Below the pieces are notes generated by a model. The model saw only the letters and a list, made by a program, of their open reading frames with translations. It did no database searches and was not told the origin of the DNA. Position numbers and translations under genes: made by a program. A stretch of DNA of 15,434 nucleotides, taken from the NCBI GenBank assembly GCA_964516055.1, contig CAZEYK010000026.1, positions 1 to 15,434 of the forward strand, in the 5' to 3' direction. Below are positions 1 to 6,384 of this stretch, piece after piece. Source of the stretch: JABIEQ01 sp964516055. GTDB taxonomy: Bacteria; Patescibacteriota; Patescibacteriia; Magasanikbacterales; UBA922. Position 1 is the first letter of the stretch. Every line of letters starts with the position of its first letter.

Positions 1-1416
1 CAATGTTCTATTCCCTATCACTCGGTTCGAGCCTAAATTGCGAACAATGCTTTTTTGTCTGTTTTCTTGAGCAGAATGAAACTGTGCTCTTGCTCTCATC
101 ATAGTTGAAACATGATCAAGAATTGTGTCTTGTTCACAAAAGCCAGCCTCTATTTCTTCCTGCTTTTGCTTAAGCGTCATGATTCGTTTTTCATAGTCAT
201 TTTTCTGTTCCAAAAATTCTTCATCGTTCAATAAGCCTCTACAACTCATACCTGTGAGGTTCTTTTTTTCTTCTTCCAGTTTGGCAATATCTCTTTCAAG
301 ATTCTCTAGCACTTTGTCTTGGCTCATTGGATCCTCTTTTCGCACGTCAGCAAGCATTTCATCAAATAACTCCTTAAATTTTGGAGGAACTTCATACTGT
401 GCCAATAGTTCATCAAACTGCTGTTCAAGCTGTAGTTCAGATATAGCTGGTTCAGAGCATGGAATACTAGGCTTTTTTCTGTTACACCGATAATACACAT
501 ACGTTTTCTCTTTTTTTGTTGCTTTTATCTTTTTTATTTTTCTATCAGCAGAAATACGAGAGCCACAATGTTGACAGCGAAGCAGTCCCGAATATGCAAA
601 AATATGCTTTCTCATTCTTAGCTTTCCTTTTTTCCCGAGCAATTCTTGCACTCTGTCGAATTCGTCTAGTGTAATCATGGGCGTATGCTTCCCTTGCTTT
701 TGTTTCCCATTGTATTGAATAATCCCCGCGTAAAATAGATTCGTAAACATACGATACAAAGAACTGCGGGTAATCCCTTTGCTATTTTTTCTTCTTGTTG
801 TAAATTTCCATTCTTTATTGAGCTTATCGAGAATTTGCGGAACGCTATAGTTTCCCGTAAGCATGAGATCAAATGCTTTACGAATAAGAGCAAAACGATG
901 TTCATCTATATGAATAGTACTTATTCCTGCCTCTCGAACATTCATATAACCACTCGGGACAGAATTTGGTTGCCAGCCCATTTCAAACTTCTTTTCCATT
1001 CCACGCTTTACATCTTTCCCTAGTTTTGAAGAATAGTATTGTGATTGCGAGAGAGCTAACTGCAACATCATAATCCCCTCGGGACTGTTATCAAAATTGT
1101 AGGAGCCGAATTTGAGGTCTTTAATCACTCCCGTACGGACAAGATACGTTACAGTAGAAGCGTCTATTTCGTTGCGAGAGAGCCGATCAGGGTGCCAGGC
1201 GACTATTCCATCGGCTTCACCTTTTTGAATCCGTTTTATCATGTTTTCAAAGACTGGTCGCTGATAGGGCTTAAAGGCTGAATAGCGTTCTTCCAAAATT
1301 TCTACAATACGAAGATCGCCAAAGATTTCTTTTGCTTTGTCTACTTGACTGCTAATAGAGAGGGCTTGTCGTTCCTCTCCCTCGGTGGATTTTCGGACGT
1401 AAGCAAAGTATTTCAT
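1..1416 (-). CDS. Large serine recombinase (resolvase/integrase family), C-terminus off the left edge
   Basis: Site-specific DNA recombinase that cuts and rejoins DNA through a serine-DNA intermediate, typically to integrate or excise a mobile element. The reading frame is open for 472 codons from the ATG at 1416 to the window edge, with no stop. The N-terminal catalytic domain (about 1-145) has YVRKS with the nucleophile Ser10, ALSISSQ at 18-24 and the arginine motif DRLSRN at 77-82. A recombinase domain follows (about 150-260, PSGYMN at 154-159). Then comes a zinc ribbon with CQHC at 281-284 and a second cysteine pair at Cys311 and Cys320. A charged coiled coil runs from about 365 to 425. 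This order is standard for large serine recombinases, usually 450-600 residues, so little is missing. It lies third in a row after rep and a 67-residue gene, with a terminator just upstream. Whether it acts as integrase or transposase cannot be told from the sequence. Confidence 0.93.
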   Translation of the reverse strand, partial: MKYFAYVRKSTEGEERQALSISSQVDKAKEIFGDLRIVEILEERYSAFKPYQRPVFENMIKRIQKGEADGIVAWHPDRLSRNEIDASTVTYLVRTGVIKDLKFGSYNFDNSPEGIMMLQLALSQSQYYSSKLGKDVKRGMEKKFEMGWQPNSVPSGYMNVREAGISTIHIDEHRFALIRKAFDLMLTGNYSVPQILDKLNKEWKFTTRRKNSKGITRSSLYRMFTNLFYAGIIQYNGKQKQGKHTPMITLDEFDRVQELLGKKGKLRMRKHIFAYSGLLRCQHCGSRISADRKIKKIKATKKEKTYVYYRCNRKKPSIPCSEPAISELQLEQQFDELLAQYEVPPKFKELFDEMLADVRKEDPMSQDKVLENLERDIAKLEEEKKNLTGMSCRGLLNDEEFLEQKNDYEKRIMTLKQKQEEIEAGFCEQDTILDHVSTMMRARAQFHSAQENRQKSIVRNLGSNRVIGNRTL

Positions 1417-1437
1417 TGCGGTCTGTTATTGAATATC

Positions 1438-1505
1438 AAAAAAGGGCAGCCCTGGCTTACCCGACACAAATAGCAAAAACACTATTTCATCGGACAGGAC
1501 TGCCC
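1438..1505 (-). terminator. Intrinsic terminator or attenuator in the recombinase leader
   Basis: Read on the minus strand, 1505-1495 (GGGCAGTCCTG) pairs with 1454-1444 (CAGGGCTGCCC), 11 positions with one mismatch, followed by a run of six T (1443-1438). A smaller perfect 6-bp hairpin (1487-1482 with 1473-1468) sits in the loop. The element lies between the end of the 67-residue gene and the recombinase ATG at 1416. Recombinase expression from the rep side would therefore need readthrough or antitermination. On the plus strand no T-run follows, so the direction is clear. Confidence 0.72.
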
Positions 1506-1564
1506 ATCTCTAATATGAAACAAAAAATGTTCTTGCTTTTTAAGTTGTGTCAGGTAAGCCTAGG
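1450..1564. repeat. Long-range inverted repeat overlapping the 67-residue gene stop and the terminator
   Basis: The arms 1450-1469 and 1545-1564 are inverted copies, 17 of 20 matching. As minus-strand RNA, 1560-1545 can pair with 1469-1454 over 16 consecutive positions, including one G-U. The 1545-1564 arm covers the stop codon (1550-1552) of the 67-residue gene. The other arm abuts the terminator 3' arm and sits inside the terminator loop, so the two structures either form a pseudoknot or compete. It could instead be a DNA site for the recombinase; the sequence alone does not decide. Confidence 0.6.
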
Positions 1565-1753
1565 AATAGTACCAGATGTACGAATTTTTTCAAGTGTAGC
1601 AAGCTGTTCTTTAGTAAACGGTTGATACACCGCTTCACAAAAAAGGTATAAGTGCATACATTCAGTACAGGCTTGGTCATAGGGAATGTCTTTGTTGTAT
1701 AGTTCTTTGCATATTGCTTGATATTTTCGTACATATTTTTCTTTTACTTTCAT
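1550..1753 (-). CDS. Small Cys-containing protein of unknown function between rep and recombinase
   Basis: This 67-residue protein is not recognised. It is charged and probably mostly helical. It has four cysteines (15, 29, 32, 39), including a CTEC pair at 29-32, so metal binding is possible but unproven. It lies 40 nt after the rep stop and on the same strand as rep and the recombinase, so co-transcription is likely. Its ATG (1753-1751) forms the 3' end of a perfect 8-bp hairpin, which would hinder initiation. Its stop overlaps one arm of the long inverted repeat upstream of the recombinase. It may be an accessory protein of the mobile element, or its translation may serve mainly to regulate the recombinase. 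A shorter ORF in another frame (1734-1540) overlaps it and looks less protein-like. Confidence 0.62.
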   Translation of the reverse strand: MKVKEKYVRKYQAICKELYNKDIPYDQACTECMHLYLFCEAVYQPFTKEQLATLEKIRTSGTIPRLT

Positions 1754-1774
1754 ATCGAAGAGTCAGTCGATATG
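1751..1774 (-). promoter_or_regulatory. Perfect hairpin enclosing the start codon of the 67-residue gene
   Basis: On the minus strand CATATCGA (1774-1767) and TCGATATG (1758-1751) form a perfect 8-bp inverted repeat with an 8-nt loop. The last three bases are the ATG of the 67-residue gene, so in RNA the start codon is base-paired. As DNA it could also be a short operator. Confidence 0.55.
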
Positions 1775-1793
1775 TTCACCTAAAAGGAATCTC

Positions 1794-2651
1794 TCATTCA
1801 AGAAGATAAGAAGCGTAGTTCACCGTCCCAATATGTTCATTCTTAAACGTCGTCGTGTATGTTGGACTGTAGGGCAATACAATCCTGTTGTAGTAGTCTT
1901 TTGCTTGTGTACCAGTCATTTCTACTGGTTTATCTAGGTTTTGCGAACAGAAGAATTTTTTCTTGTTAAACATTCTCGGGTCGAACATGTCTTTACTCAA
2001 ATACTTGCAAAAGTAGGCTCCAATGTTGGTGACAGTCGTTACATCTTTCACTTTTACAAATCCCTGTTTCCAGTATCTCTTGGCAAAGTGGCGTTCCCAC
2101 ATAAATCGCTCTGCTACAGCATAGGGGGCTGGCAGAGCGATGTTGCACAGGAGATGATAATGGACAGACCCACCCTGCTCTTTCTTCTTTCCATAGAAGT
2201 CCGTATCTTTCTGAAATTCTATGACAGCGATATATGCGAAGTCTGTATATCTTCTCTGTATTCGCTTCATAGCGGTATTGAAGACTTTATTTGCTTTCAC
2301 TACGTCGGGCATGGGTTTAGCAAAAGTGAGGGTGAGGAATTTGTTGAGCGACTCGTTTGCGTTGGTGAGCCTGCGGATGTTTCGTCTTGTCCTTGCTATG
2401 GAGAATTGTGTCTTTTGCTTTTGGGTCTTCCGCAAGAGGTCGGCTCCTGCGTCGTCTCCCCATATTTCCATGAGTTCTAAGAGTTCATGATCGTTGAGTG
2501 TTTTTTCTTTCTTTTGCTTGGTTTTTTTCTTCTTGTTCGCTTGTCCTTTGTTCTTTCGGGTATATCCTTTGAATATTCGTTTATTCATGTACTCATAGAC
2601 CTCGATATGTTTTCCTGATTGAATCAGTTTAAAATCATACCATTCAATCAT
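1794..2651 (-). CDS. Rolling-circle replication initiator, HUH endonuclease (Rep)
   Basis: Initiator of rolling-circle replication that nicks one strand at the origin through a tyrosine and stays covalently attached. All three HUH motifs are visible in the 285-residue protein: motif 1 FLTLTF at 105-110, the metal-binding motif HYH at 164-166 (within SVHYHLL), and motif 3 YFCKYLSKD at 213-221. Motif 3 offers Tyr213 and Tyr217, four residues apart as in two-tyrosine (gpA-like) enzymes. A lysine-rich stretch (about 33-50) precedes the domain and may bind DNA. No helicase domain is present, so a host helicase would be needed. The protein resembles the replication-associated ORF2/G2P type of phages and small plasmids. 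The gene starts the rep, 67-residue gene, recombinase series, and the hairpin-rich region upstream of it is the likely origin. Confidence 0.83.
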   Translation of the reverse strand: MIEWYDFKLIQSGKHIEVYEYMNKRIFKGYTRKNKGQANKKKKTKQKKEKTLNDHELLELMEIWGDDAGADLLRKTQKQKTQFSIARTRRNIRRLTNANESLNKFLTLTFAKPMPDVVKANKVFNTAMKRIQRRYTDFAYIAVIEFQKDTDFYGKKKEQGGSVHYHLLCNIALPAPYAVAERFMWERHFAKRYWKQGFVKVKDVTTVTNIGAYFCKYLSKDMFDPRMFNKKKFFCSQNLDKPVEMTGTQAKDYYNRIVLPYSPTYTTTFKNEHIGTVNYASYLLE

Positions 2652-2756
2652 ACATAGTTGTCTCTGGTTAGTCAGCCAATGACAAGGAAGCGTAGAAATT
2701 TACTCTAGGCAATGATAATTTTTTCGGTGAGATGTGTGCATATAATCAAGTTATAT

Positions 2757-2781
2757 ATAGAGTATCGGGCAAGTACTCTAT
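2757..2781. repeat. Hairpin A with CGGGCA loop, candidate Rep site
   Basis: ATAGAGTA (2757-2764) and TACTCTAT (2774-2781) form a perfect 8-bp stem around the 9-nt loop TCGGGCAAG. There is no T-run, so it is not a terminator. The loop core CGGGCA recurs in hairpin B, about 110 bp away. Confidence 0.6.
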
Positions 2782-2856
2782 CGTTTCCGCCTCGTTCCAG
2801 TCTTTGGCTGGTGAATTAGCTGTACAGAGTGTTTTTTTGTGTATCCTATCTTTGCC

Positions 2857-2906
2857 TGCTCTTCGTTATTTTTGGCGCGGGCACTGCCAAAAATAACGAA
2901 TGAGCA
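2857..2906. repeat. Hairpin B: 20-bp stem with CGGGCA loop, candidate Rep nick site
   Basis: The arms 2862-2876 and 2886-2900 are perfect 15-base inverted repeats around the 9-nt loop GCGGGCACT. Five further pairs (2857-2861 with 2902-2906) extend the stem past a single bulged T at 2901. No T-run follows on either strand. A long cruciform presenting the same loop hexamer as hairpin A, next to an HUH rep gene, suggests a nicking or binding site. Confidence 0.65.
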
Positions 2907-3045
2907 ACGGCACAAAAGATAATTTTACACATAAAAAAACGACCCTGTGGGTAGGGGCGCGAATATTTTTCCCTCGCGGAAACACTGTTTACTCGTTTCG
3001 TTTTTCGGTAGCTTTTGTCACGAAACCGAGGGTACTATATCATGT

Positions 3046-3408
3046 TTATATCGGATGGTCAAATTCGTTATCGAAAACTGTAGAAAAAACATCCAAAAAA
3101 GAATTTGGAAGACTCCAATATGTTGAAATATAGTTAATCAATCCAAAGATGAAAATTATCAGACAAAAAATACCAGCAACACTCCACTTTATGTACGTTT
3201 CTTTGTTTACTTTTTTGCTGAAAGTGTTATGTAGTAAAAACAGTGCTAGGATCAACAACCCTAATGCAATCAACTTTATGCCCTGCCCAGTATATACCTT
3301 GCTTAAAACGAAAATACTATTTTCAAGTAAACCAAGAATAACGAGGAATCTAAAAACATATCCCCACATTATCGCTATATCACTTTTATTCTTACCAGAG
3401 AGTTTCAT
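3046..3408 (-). CDS. Multi-pass membrane protein of unknown function
   Basis: This 120-residue protein is not recognised. Three hydrophobic segments are visible, at about 14-37, 44-63 and 73-95, separated by short charged loops. It is probably an integral membrane protein of the inner membrane. It is the last of seven co-directional genes and starts only 1 nt after the stop of the preceding gene, so it is almost certainly co-transcribed and may be translationally coupled. No catalytic motif or signal peptide is seen. Confidence 0.68.
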   Translation of the reverse strand: MKLSGKNKSDIAIMWGYVFRFLVILGLLENSIFVLSKVYTGQGIKLIALGLLILALFLLHNTFSKKVNKETYIKWSVAGIFCLIIFIFGLINYISTYWSLPNSFLDVFSTVFDNEFDHPI

Positions 3409-3409
3409 A

Positions 3410-3850
3410 TTAATTCATCAAATTTAAACTTTCTTCTATTTCTCTCTTTCTACGCAAATTGTGCTCTATCCAACTATCCCTTGTAAAAACTGAATTTGAA
3501 AGTCCAATCAAATTATGATGTGCATCCATGATATTTTTCTTTTTAGGTATTATTTTAATGCCAGAAATTACTCTATAAACAGGAATTTGATAAGAGCGAG
3601 ATAATAATTCACAGGCAAGATTTCTAAAAATTTGTTGTGCCTCGTGTCTTTCTTCTTTTCTACTAATCTGAGTATTGCTATCTATAGGATCTGTATAGAG
3701 ATTCTCATACATAATTAAGGCATCAGATATTTTTCCAAATGTTTCTCGCTGCTTAATAATCTTCTCAATAAAAAATCGATTGAGTATTTGTCCAATTATA
3801 TAAACTAAAACGCCAGAGATGACGGTTGAAAATATAGTTATAAAATTCAT
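3410..3850 (-). CDS. Membrane-anchored conserved protein of unknown function
   Basis: This 146-residue protein has one N-terminal membrane helix (about 4-22), followed by a charged domain on one side of the membrane. The layout, with a basic segment after the helix, a middle LACELLSRSYQIP stretch (78-90) and NLIGLSNSVF (113-122), resembles from memory a widespread family of small uncharacterised bacterial proteins. I cannot name a function. Its ATG overlaps the preceding gene's stop in an ATGA arrangement (3847-3850), showing tight translational coupling, and the next gene begins 1 nt after its stop. Its conserved look makes it the best entry point for homology searches of this operon. Confidence 0.75.
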   Translation of the reverse strand: MNFITIFSTVISGVLVYIIGQILNRFFIEKIIKQRETFGKISDALIMYENLYTDPIDSNTQISRKEERHEAQQIFRNLACELLSRSYQIPVYRVISGIKIIPKKKNIMDAHHNLIGLSNSVFTRDSWIEHNLRRKREIEESLNLMN

Positions 3851-4275
3851 ACACCCGCTCTTTCTATTCCAAATTTCTCACAAAAATCAAAATATTCTTT
3901 TACTTCTTCTTTTTGTATCACTCTTTGTAAATTTTTATGCATATCCTCTGGGAAAAGTGATATATTAAATTGGACTATTTCATTCTTCAAATATTCACTT
4001 TTTTCTTTTTGTCCAAGTTTTGCCACAATAAAACATGCAACCATAACATCTTCTCCGATTTTCAGACAACAATGCCTATCAATTTCAGGACTAATATCAG
4101 GTTGGTTATAATATACTTGGCTTGCCATTTCATAATCGTCTTCTTCGGAGATTCCATCAAAATCCACCAAGAATGTCTGCGTTCTTGTTCCATTACCTGT
4201 AAAGTGTGCAGGCATTCTTCTGTCTGCTGAGGTGACTAAATTTATCACTTTTGCAATAATAGATTCTTCACTCAT
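3847..4275 (-). CDS. Soluble protein of unknown function
   Basis: This 142-residue protein is not recognised. It has no membrane helix or signal peptide and is probably cytoplasmic. It is acidic, with an EEDDYEM stretch at 44-50, adjacent cysteines at 69-70 and further cysteines at 81 and 132. Its 3' end overlaps the next gene by 4 nt (ATGA), and it starts 13 nt after the upstream gene stop. It is the clearest soluble member of an operon otherwise rich in membrane proteins, so it could be a cytoplasmic partner or regulator of them; that is inference. Confidence 0.7.
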   Translation of the reverse strand: MSEESIIAKVINLVTSADRRMPAHFTGNGTRTQTFLVDFDGISEEDDYEMASQVYYNQPDISPEIDRHCCLKIGEDVMVACFIVAKLGQKEKSEYLKNEIVQFNISLFPEDMHKNLQRVIQKEEVKEYFDFCEKFGIERAGV

Positions 4276-4288
4276 AAATACCTAAATT

Positions 4289-4651
4289 TCATTTAATAAA
4301 TTTCGTATATTCTGCACTCAAAAAAACAGAATCTATTTCAAACTTATGATATACGCATCGCTGGACAAAATTGGATTTATATTTTTCGTCAATTTCGTTA
4401 GAAATATTACTCAGACAATCATCAATGTATTGTTTATGTAGAGAGATATTTAAATTCTGACAATCATCCCTATCTGAAAAATCCATTTCTTGCAGAAAAT
4501 CTTCATCATACCCTGCACAAGATACTATATTTGAAATTCTATCTTCCATATTAGTTGACCAGATAGTTTTTCCAATAAATAGACCCAAAATCAACATTAG
4601 AAATGCAAATATCACCAAAATAGTCGGATTGTTCGCTTTAGAAATATTCAT
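4289..4651 (-). CDS. Single-pass membrane protein with a four-Cys extracytoplasmic domain
   Basis: This 120-residue protein is not recognised. A single hydrophobic segment at about 10-30 follows a short basic N-terminus, as in a signal anchor. The rest (31-120) is acidic and contains four cysteines (45, 64, 79, 99), consistent with two disulfides outside the cytoplasm. No lipobox is present. It lies fifth in the seven-gene operon, 9 nt after the PsbP-like gene and 13 nt before the next gene. Confidence 0.7.
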   Translation of the reverse strand: MNISKANNPTILVIFAFLMLILGLFIGKTIWSTNMEDRISNIVSCAGYDEDFLQEMDFSDRDDCQNLNISLHKQYIDDCLSNISNEIDEKYKSNFVQRCVYHKFEIDSVFLSAEYTKFIK

Positions 4652-4660
4652 AACTTTGGT

Positions 4661-5497
4661 CTATTGTATAGTTGTAAAATTAAAACTTTCTATCACCTCA
4701 TCAAAAATATCCTCATTAGTTGAAAAATCTGTTTCGTTAACAGTCAATGATAATATATAGAGCTTATTTTTGTAAAAAAATTGATATTGCTTGACCGTTT
4801 CTTTTTGGCTATCCGAAGAAGTTCGCCCGCTAAACATTGCCCAATACGCAGGGACATGATCAATATTATCCTTACCAAAATAAAAATTTTCTACTTGGTA
4901 CGTTGCTTGTTTTATTGCATTTTGCGTATCACGTTTAAAATCCTCAAAATTTGATATGTCTTCTATTGTGTTATTTTTATCTAACGAAGCAGTCACAGAA
5001 TCAGGCAAGGTACGTACTGCAATAGAAATAACGGCGTTATTCTTACTCGCTTTTTGAACCACTCCTTGAGCATCTTCTGAGCTTGGTTGAATAAGATTCC
5101 AATCTTTTGGAAAAACAATAGAAAATCCATACTCATTATTTCGATAGAGATTTTCACTGTCATTCTTCTTTGTCTGTTTTTCATTATCTTTCAACCCGTG
5201 TTCACGTACACATCGACTATATTCTTCTGGAGAAGCTTCCTCCCACCAATCTTTTGCAGGCTGTGCAGGTGTCGGCTCGCTAAACAAATCACAAAACATT
5301 CCACCATTCTGTTCACATACCTCAATCTCTGCTACAGATTTTCCAGGTTTTGCTGGAATTTCATCTTGAAATTTATGTACCCATGAACATTCTTTGCTTA
5401 TTTGTGCAGGTCTATATTCGTACCAATAAAAAATTAGACTACCAAAGAACAAAACTAGGAATGTAAAAAATAATCGTTTTTGATTGAAGAATCTCAT
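4661..5497 (-). CDS. Membrane-anchored protein with PsbP-like domain
   Basis: This 278-residue protein has an N-terminal membrane anchor (about 8-26). A linker region with four cysteines (37, 61, 69, 96) and a Pro-rich patch follows. The C-terminal domain (about 118-276) begins with YGFSIVFPKDW at 123-133. That G-hydrophobic-x-P-x-x-W opening and the alternating strand pattern resemble the PsbP/Mog1 fold seen in many bacterial exported proteins. The domain is probably extracytoplasmic and may be a binding or scaffold module; no catalytic residues are evident. Its start lies 1 nt after the stop of the previous gene. It is the largest product of the operon. A similar opening motif occurs in the C-terminal domain of the PEP synthase fusion at the right of the window. 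Confidence 0.75.
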   Translation of the reverse strand: MRFFNQKRLFFTFLVLFFGSLIFYWYEYRPAQISKECSWVHKFQDEIPAKPGKSVAEIEVCEQNGGMFCDLFSEPTPAQPAKDWWEEASPEEYSRCVREHGLKDNEKQTKKNDSENLYRNNEYGFSIVFPKDWNLIQPSSEDAQGVVQKASKNNAVISIAVRTLPDSVTASLDKNNTIEDISNFEDFKRDTQNAIKQATYQVENFYFGKDNIDHVPAYWAMFSGRTSSDSQKETVKQYQFFYKNKLYILSLTVNETDFSTNEDIFDEVIESFNFTTIQ

Positions 5498-5498
5498 A

Positions 5499-5774
5499 TT
5501 AATTATCTTCGTTATTTAATATATCCGTTTGTCTTTTTGTTTCTGTCACACCATCTTCATTCACATAAAAATAACGAGATGTCGTTACAAAAAATCCAGC
5601 TCCTACTTGCCTAAGATCCGAAACGTTAATTTCTCCTTTTAAAATTGCTTGTGCAACATTTTCTCCCTCATTTTTCTCAATATGAGTAATTAAATTTTGA
5701 ATTGCGTCCTCTTTTTCCTGATGATTGTCCAGTATTTTTTGCAATGTTTTAAGAGCTTCAATATCATTTTCCAT
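5499..5774 (-). CDS. Small soluble protein of unknown function
   Basis: This 91-residue protein is not recognised. The first half (about 1-48) is acidic and helical, and the second half looks strand-rich (GAGFFVTTSRYFYVNEDG at 58-75). It has no membrane segment, cysteine or signal peptide, so it is probably cytoplasmic. It starts 15 nt after the stop of the first gene in the operon and ends 1 nt before the start of the PsbP-like gene, which points to coupled expression. No clear Shine-Dalgarno sequence precedes its ATG. Confidence 0.65.
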   Translation of the reverse strand: MENDIEALKTLQKILDNHQEKEDAIQNLITHIEKNEGENVAQAILKGEINVSDLRQVGAGFFVTTSRYFYVNEDGVTETKRQTDILNNEDN

Positions 5775-5789
5775 ATAGACTTAAATAAT

Positions 5790-6017
5790 TTACCTAATAT
5801 ATTTTTCTTTCCAATTAGGCAATGTAAGTAAAAAGGTAATACCTACCAAAATAGACGGTAGTTGTGGTATAAAAGTACCTGCTATTATCAATATAATTTG
5901 AAAAGCCAAAACAAAAGGTCTTGTTTTATAGTATTCTACAAAACGTGAATAGAGACGAAGATTCGTCCCTTTGTCAGAAAGTGTAAAACTTTCAACCAAA
6001 TCAAGGCTATAGATCAT
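5790..6017 (-). CDS. Small membrane protein, first gene of the seven-gene operon
   Basis: This 75-residue protein is not recognised. A polar N-terminal part (1-33) is followed by a hydrophobic stretch (about 34-66), broken by a Pro-containing turn (FIPQLPS) and likely forming a helical hairpin, then a short basic tail. It is the first reading frame downstream of the promoter at 6040-6068, about 16 nt after the predicted transcript start. The following gene begins 15 nt after its stop. Confidence 0.62.
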   Translation of the reverse strand: MIYSLDLVESFTLSDKGTNLRLYSRFVEYYKTRPFVLAFQIILIIAGTFIPQLPSILVGITFLLTLPNWKEKYIR

Positions 6018-6039
6018 ACGATATTATCAAAACAACTGA

Positions 6040-6068
6040 ACTATAACATTTTTTACCCCATCCGTAAA
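6040..6068 (-). promoter_or_regulatory. Sigma70-like promoter of the seven-gene operon
   Basis: On the minus strand, -35 TTTACG (6068-6063), a 17-bp spacer and -10 TATAGT (6045-6040) lie just upstream of the ATG at 6017. The -10 matches consensus at five of six positions and the -35 at four. No other promoter this good is seen before the downstream genes. Confidence 0.6.
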
Positions 6069-6114
6069 TGGCTCTCATTTCTTATTTGTGCTATACTGAT
6101 TATTTCTAATACTG

Positions 6115-6146
6115 TTGATTTCTCTCCGCAAAAAAAACATCGCTTA
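6115..6146 (+). repeat. Copy 1 of a 32-bp repeat containing a terminator arm
   Basis: This segment matches 6462-6493 at 29 of 32 positions; the differences are all transitions. The copy covers the left arm of the terminator plus flanking TTTCTCTCC, which the hairpin itself does not explain. Confidence 0.6.
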
Positions 6147-6167
6147 GATAAAAGAGATGTTTTTTTT
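6130..6167. terminator. Terminator after the 52-residue gene
   Basis: Eight A plus CATC (6130-6141) and GATG plus eight T (6156-6167) form a perfect 12-bp stem with a 14-nt loop. The symmetric A and T runs allow termination in both directions. It lies downstream of the minus-strand gene ending at 6198. Confidence 0.65.
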
Positions 6168-6197
6168 GTTAATAGGAAATATCCTCCAAATTTTTTT

Positions 6198-6356
6198 CTA
6201 TTCTTTCTGTGCAATCTTTGCTTCTTTAATTAATTCTTCAGCTTTCTGTATTTTTTCCTTACCGGCAGCAAACAAAACCTGTCCCGCAGAAATCATCATT
6301 TCTCCTTCTTTTATCTCGCTTTCCCCTTTTTTTTGCAAAACATGTATTTCATCCAT
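6198..6356 (-). CDS. Small charged helical protein of unknown function
   Basis: This 52-residue ORF begins MDEIHVLQKKGESEI and ends with KEAKIAQKE. It is dominated by Glu, Lys and Ala in a heptad-like, amphipathic pattern, suggesting one or two helices or a coiled coil. Support for a real gene is contextual. A good promoter (6385-6412) lies 28 nt upstream, and a perfect hairpin terminator (6130-6167) lies downstream. The plus-strand frame over the same bases (6157-6360) gives a Ser/Cys/Ile-rich sequence that looks like its shadow. No function can be assigned. Confidence 0.55.
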   Translation of the reverse strand: MDEIHVLQKKGESEIKEGEMMISAGQVLFAAGKEKIQKAEELIKEAKIAQKE

Positions 6357-6384
6357 ATAATATTATGATTACATTTACAAAATT

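Larger units (their letters stand above)
2652..3045. other. Gene-free, hairpin-rich region upstream of rep: candidate replication origin
   Basis: No convincing gene is present in about 390 bases. The region holds at least four inverted repeats: 2757-2781, 2857-2906, 2958-2978 (CGCGA/TCGCG) and 2992-3030 (10 bp with one bulge). TACTCTA occurs at 2701-2707 and again at 2774-2780. Local G+C-rich patches around 2940-2980 stand out from the AT-rich neighbours. Position directly upstream of an HUH rep and dense secondary structure fit a double- or single-strand origin. A weak 4-bp hairpin followed by a T-run on the minus strand (about 2952-2934) could end the seven-gene operon. Confidence 0.55.

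Noticed and set aside
1450..1564. The inverted repeat as a definite recombinase attachment site
   Set aside because: The arms are about 75 bp apart and fit an RNA structure with the terminator better; no second copy is in the window to show a crossover.
1941..2480. 179-codon plus-strand ORF opposite rep
   Set aside because: It lies fully antisense to the Rep gene, whose HUH motifs are clear, and its translation shows no domain; it is a shadow frame.
2857..2906. Hairpin B as a transcription terminator
   Set aside because: No T-run follows the stem on either strand, and no gene end lies next to it.
2900..3133. 77-codon plus-strand ORF in the rep-upstream region
   Set aside because: It starts inside the right arm of hairpin B, overlaps the 3' end of a better-supported minus-strand gene and has no recognisable features.
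6157..6360. 67-codon plus-strand ORF
   Set aside because: Its Ser/Cys/Ile-rich product looks like the reverse of the 52-residue minus-strand frame, which has a good promoter and terminator.
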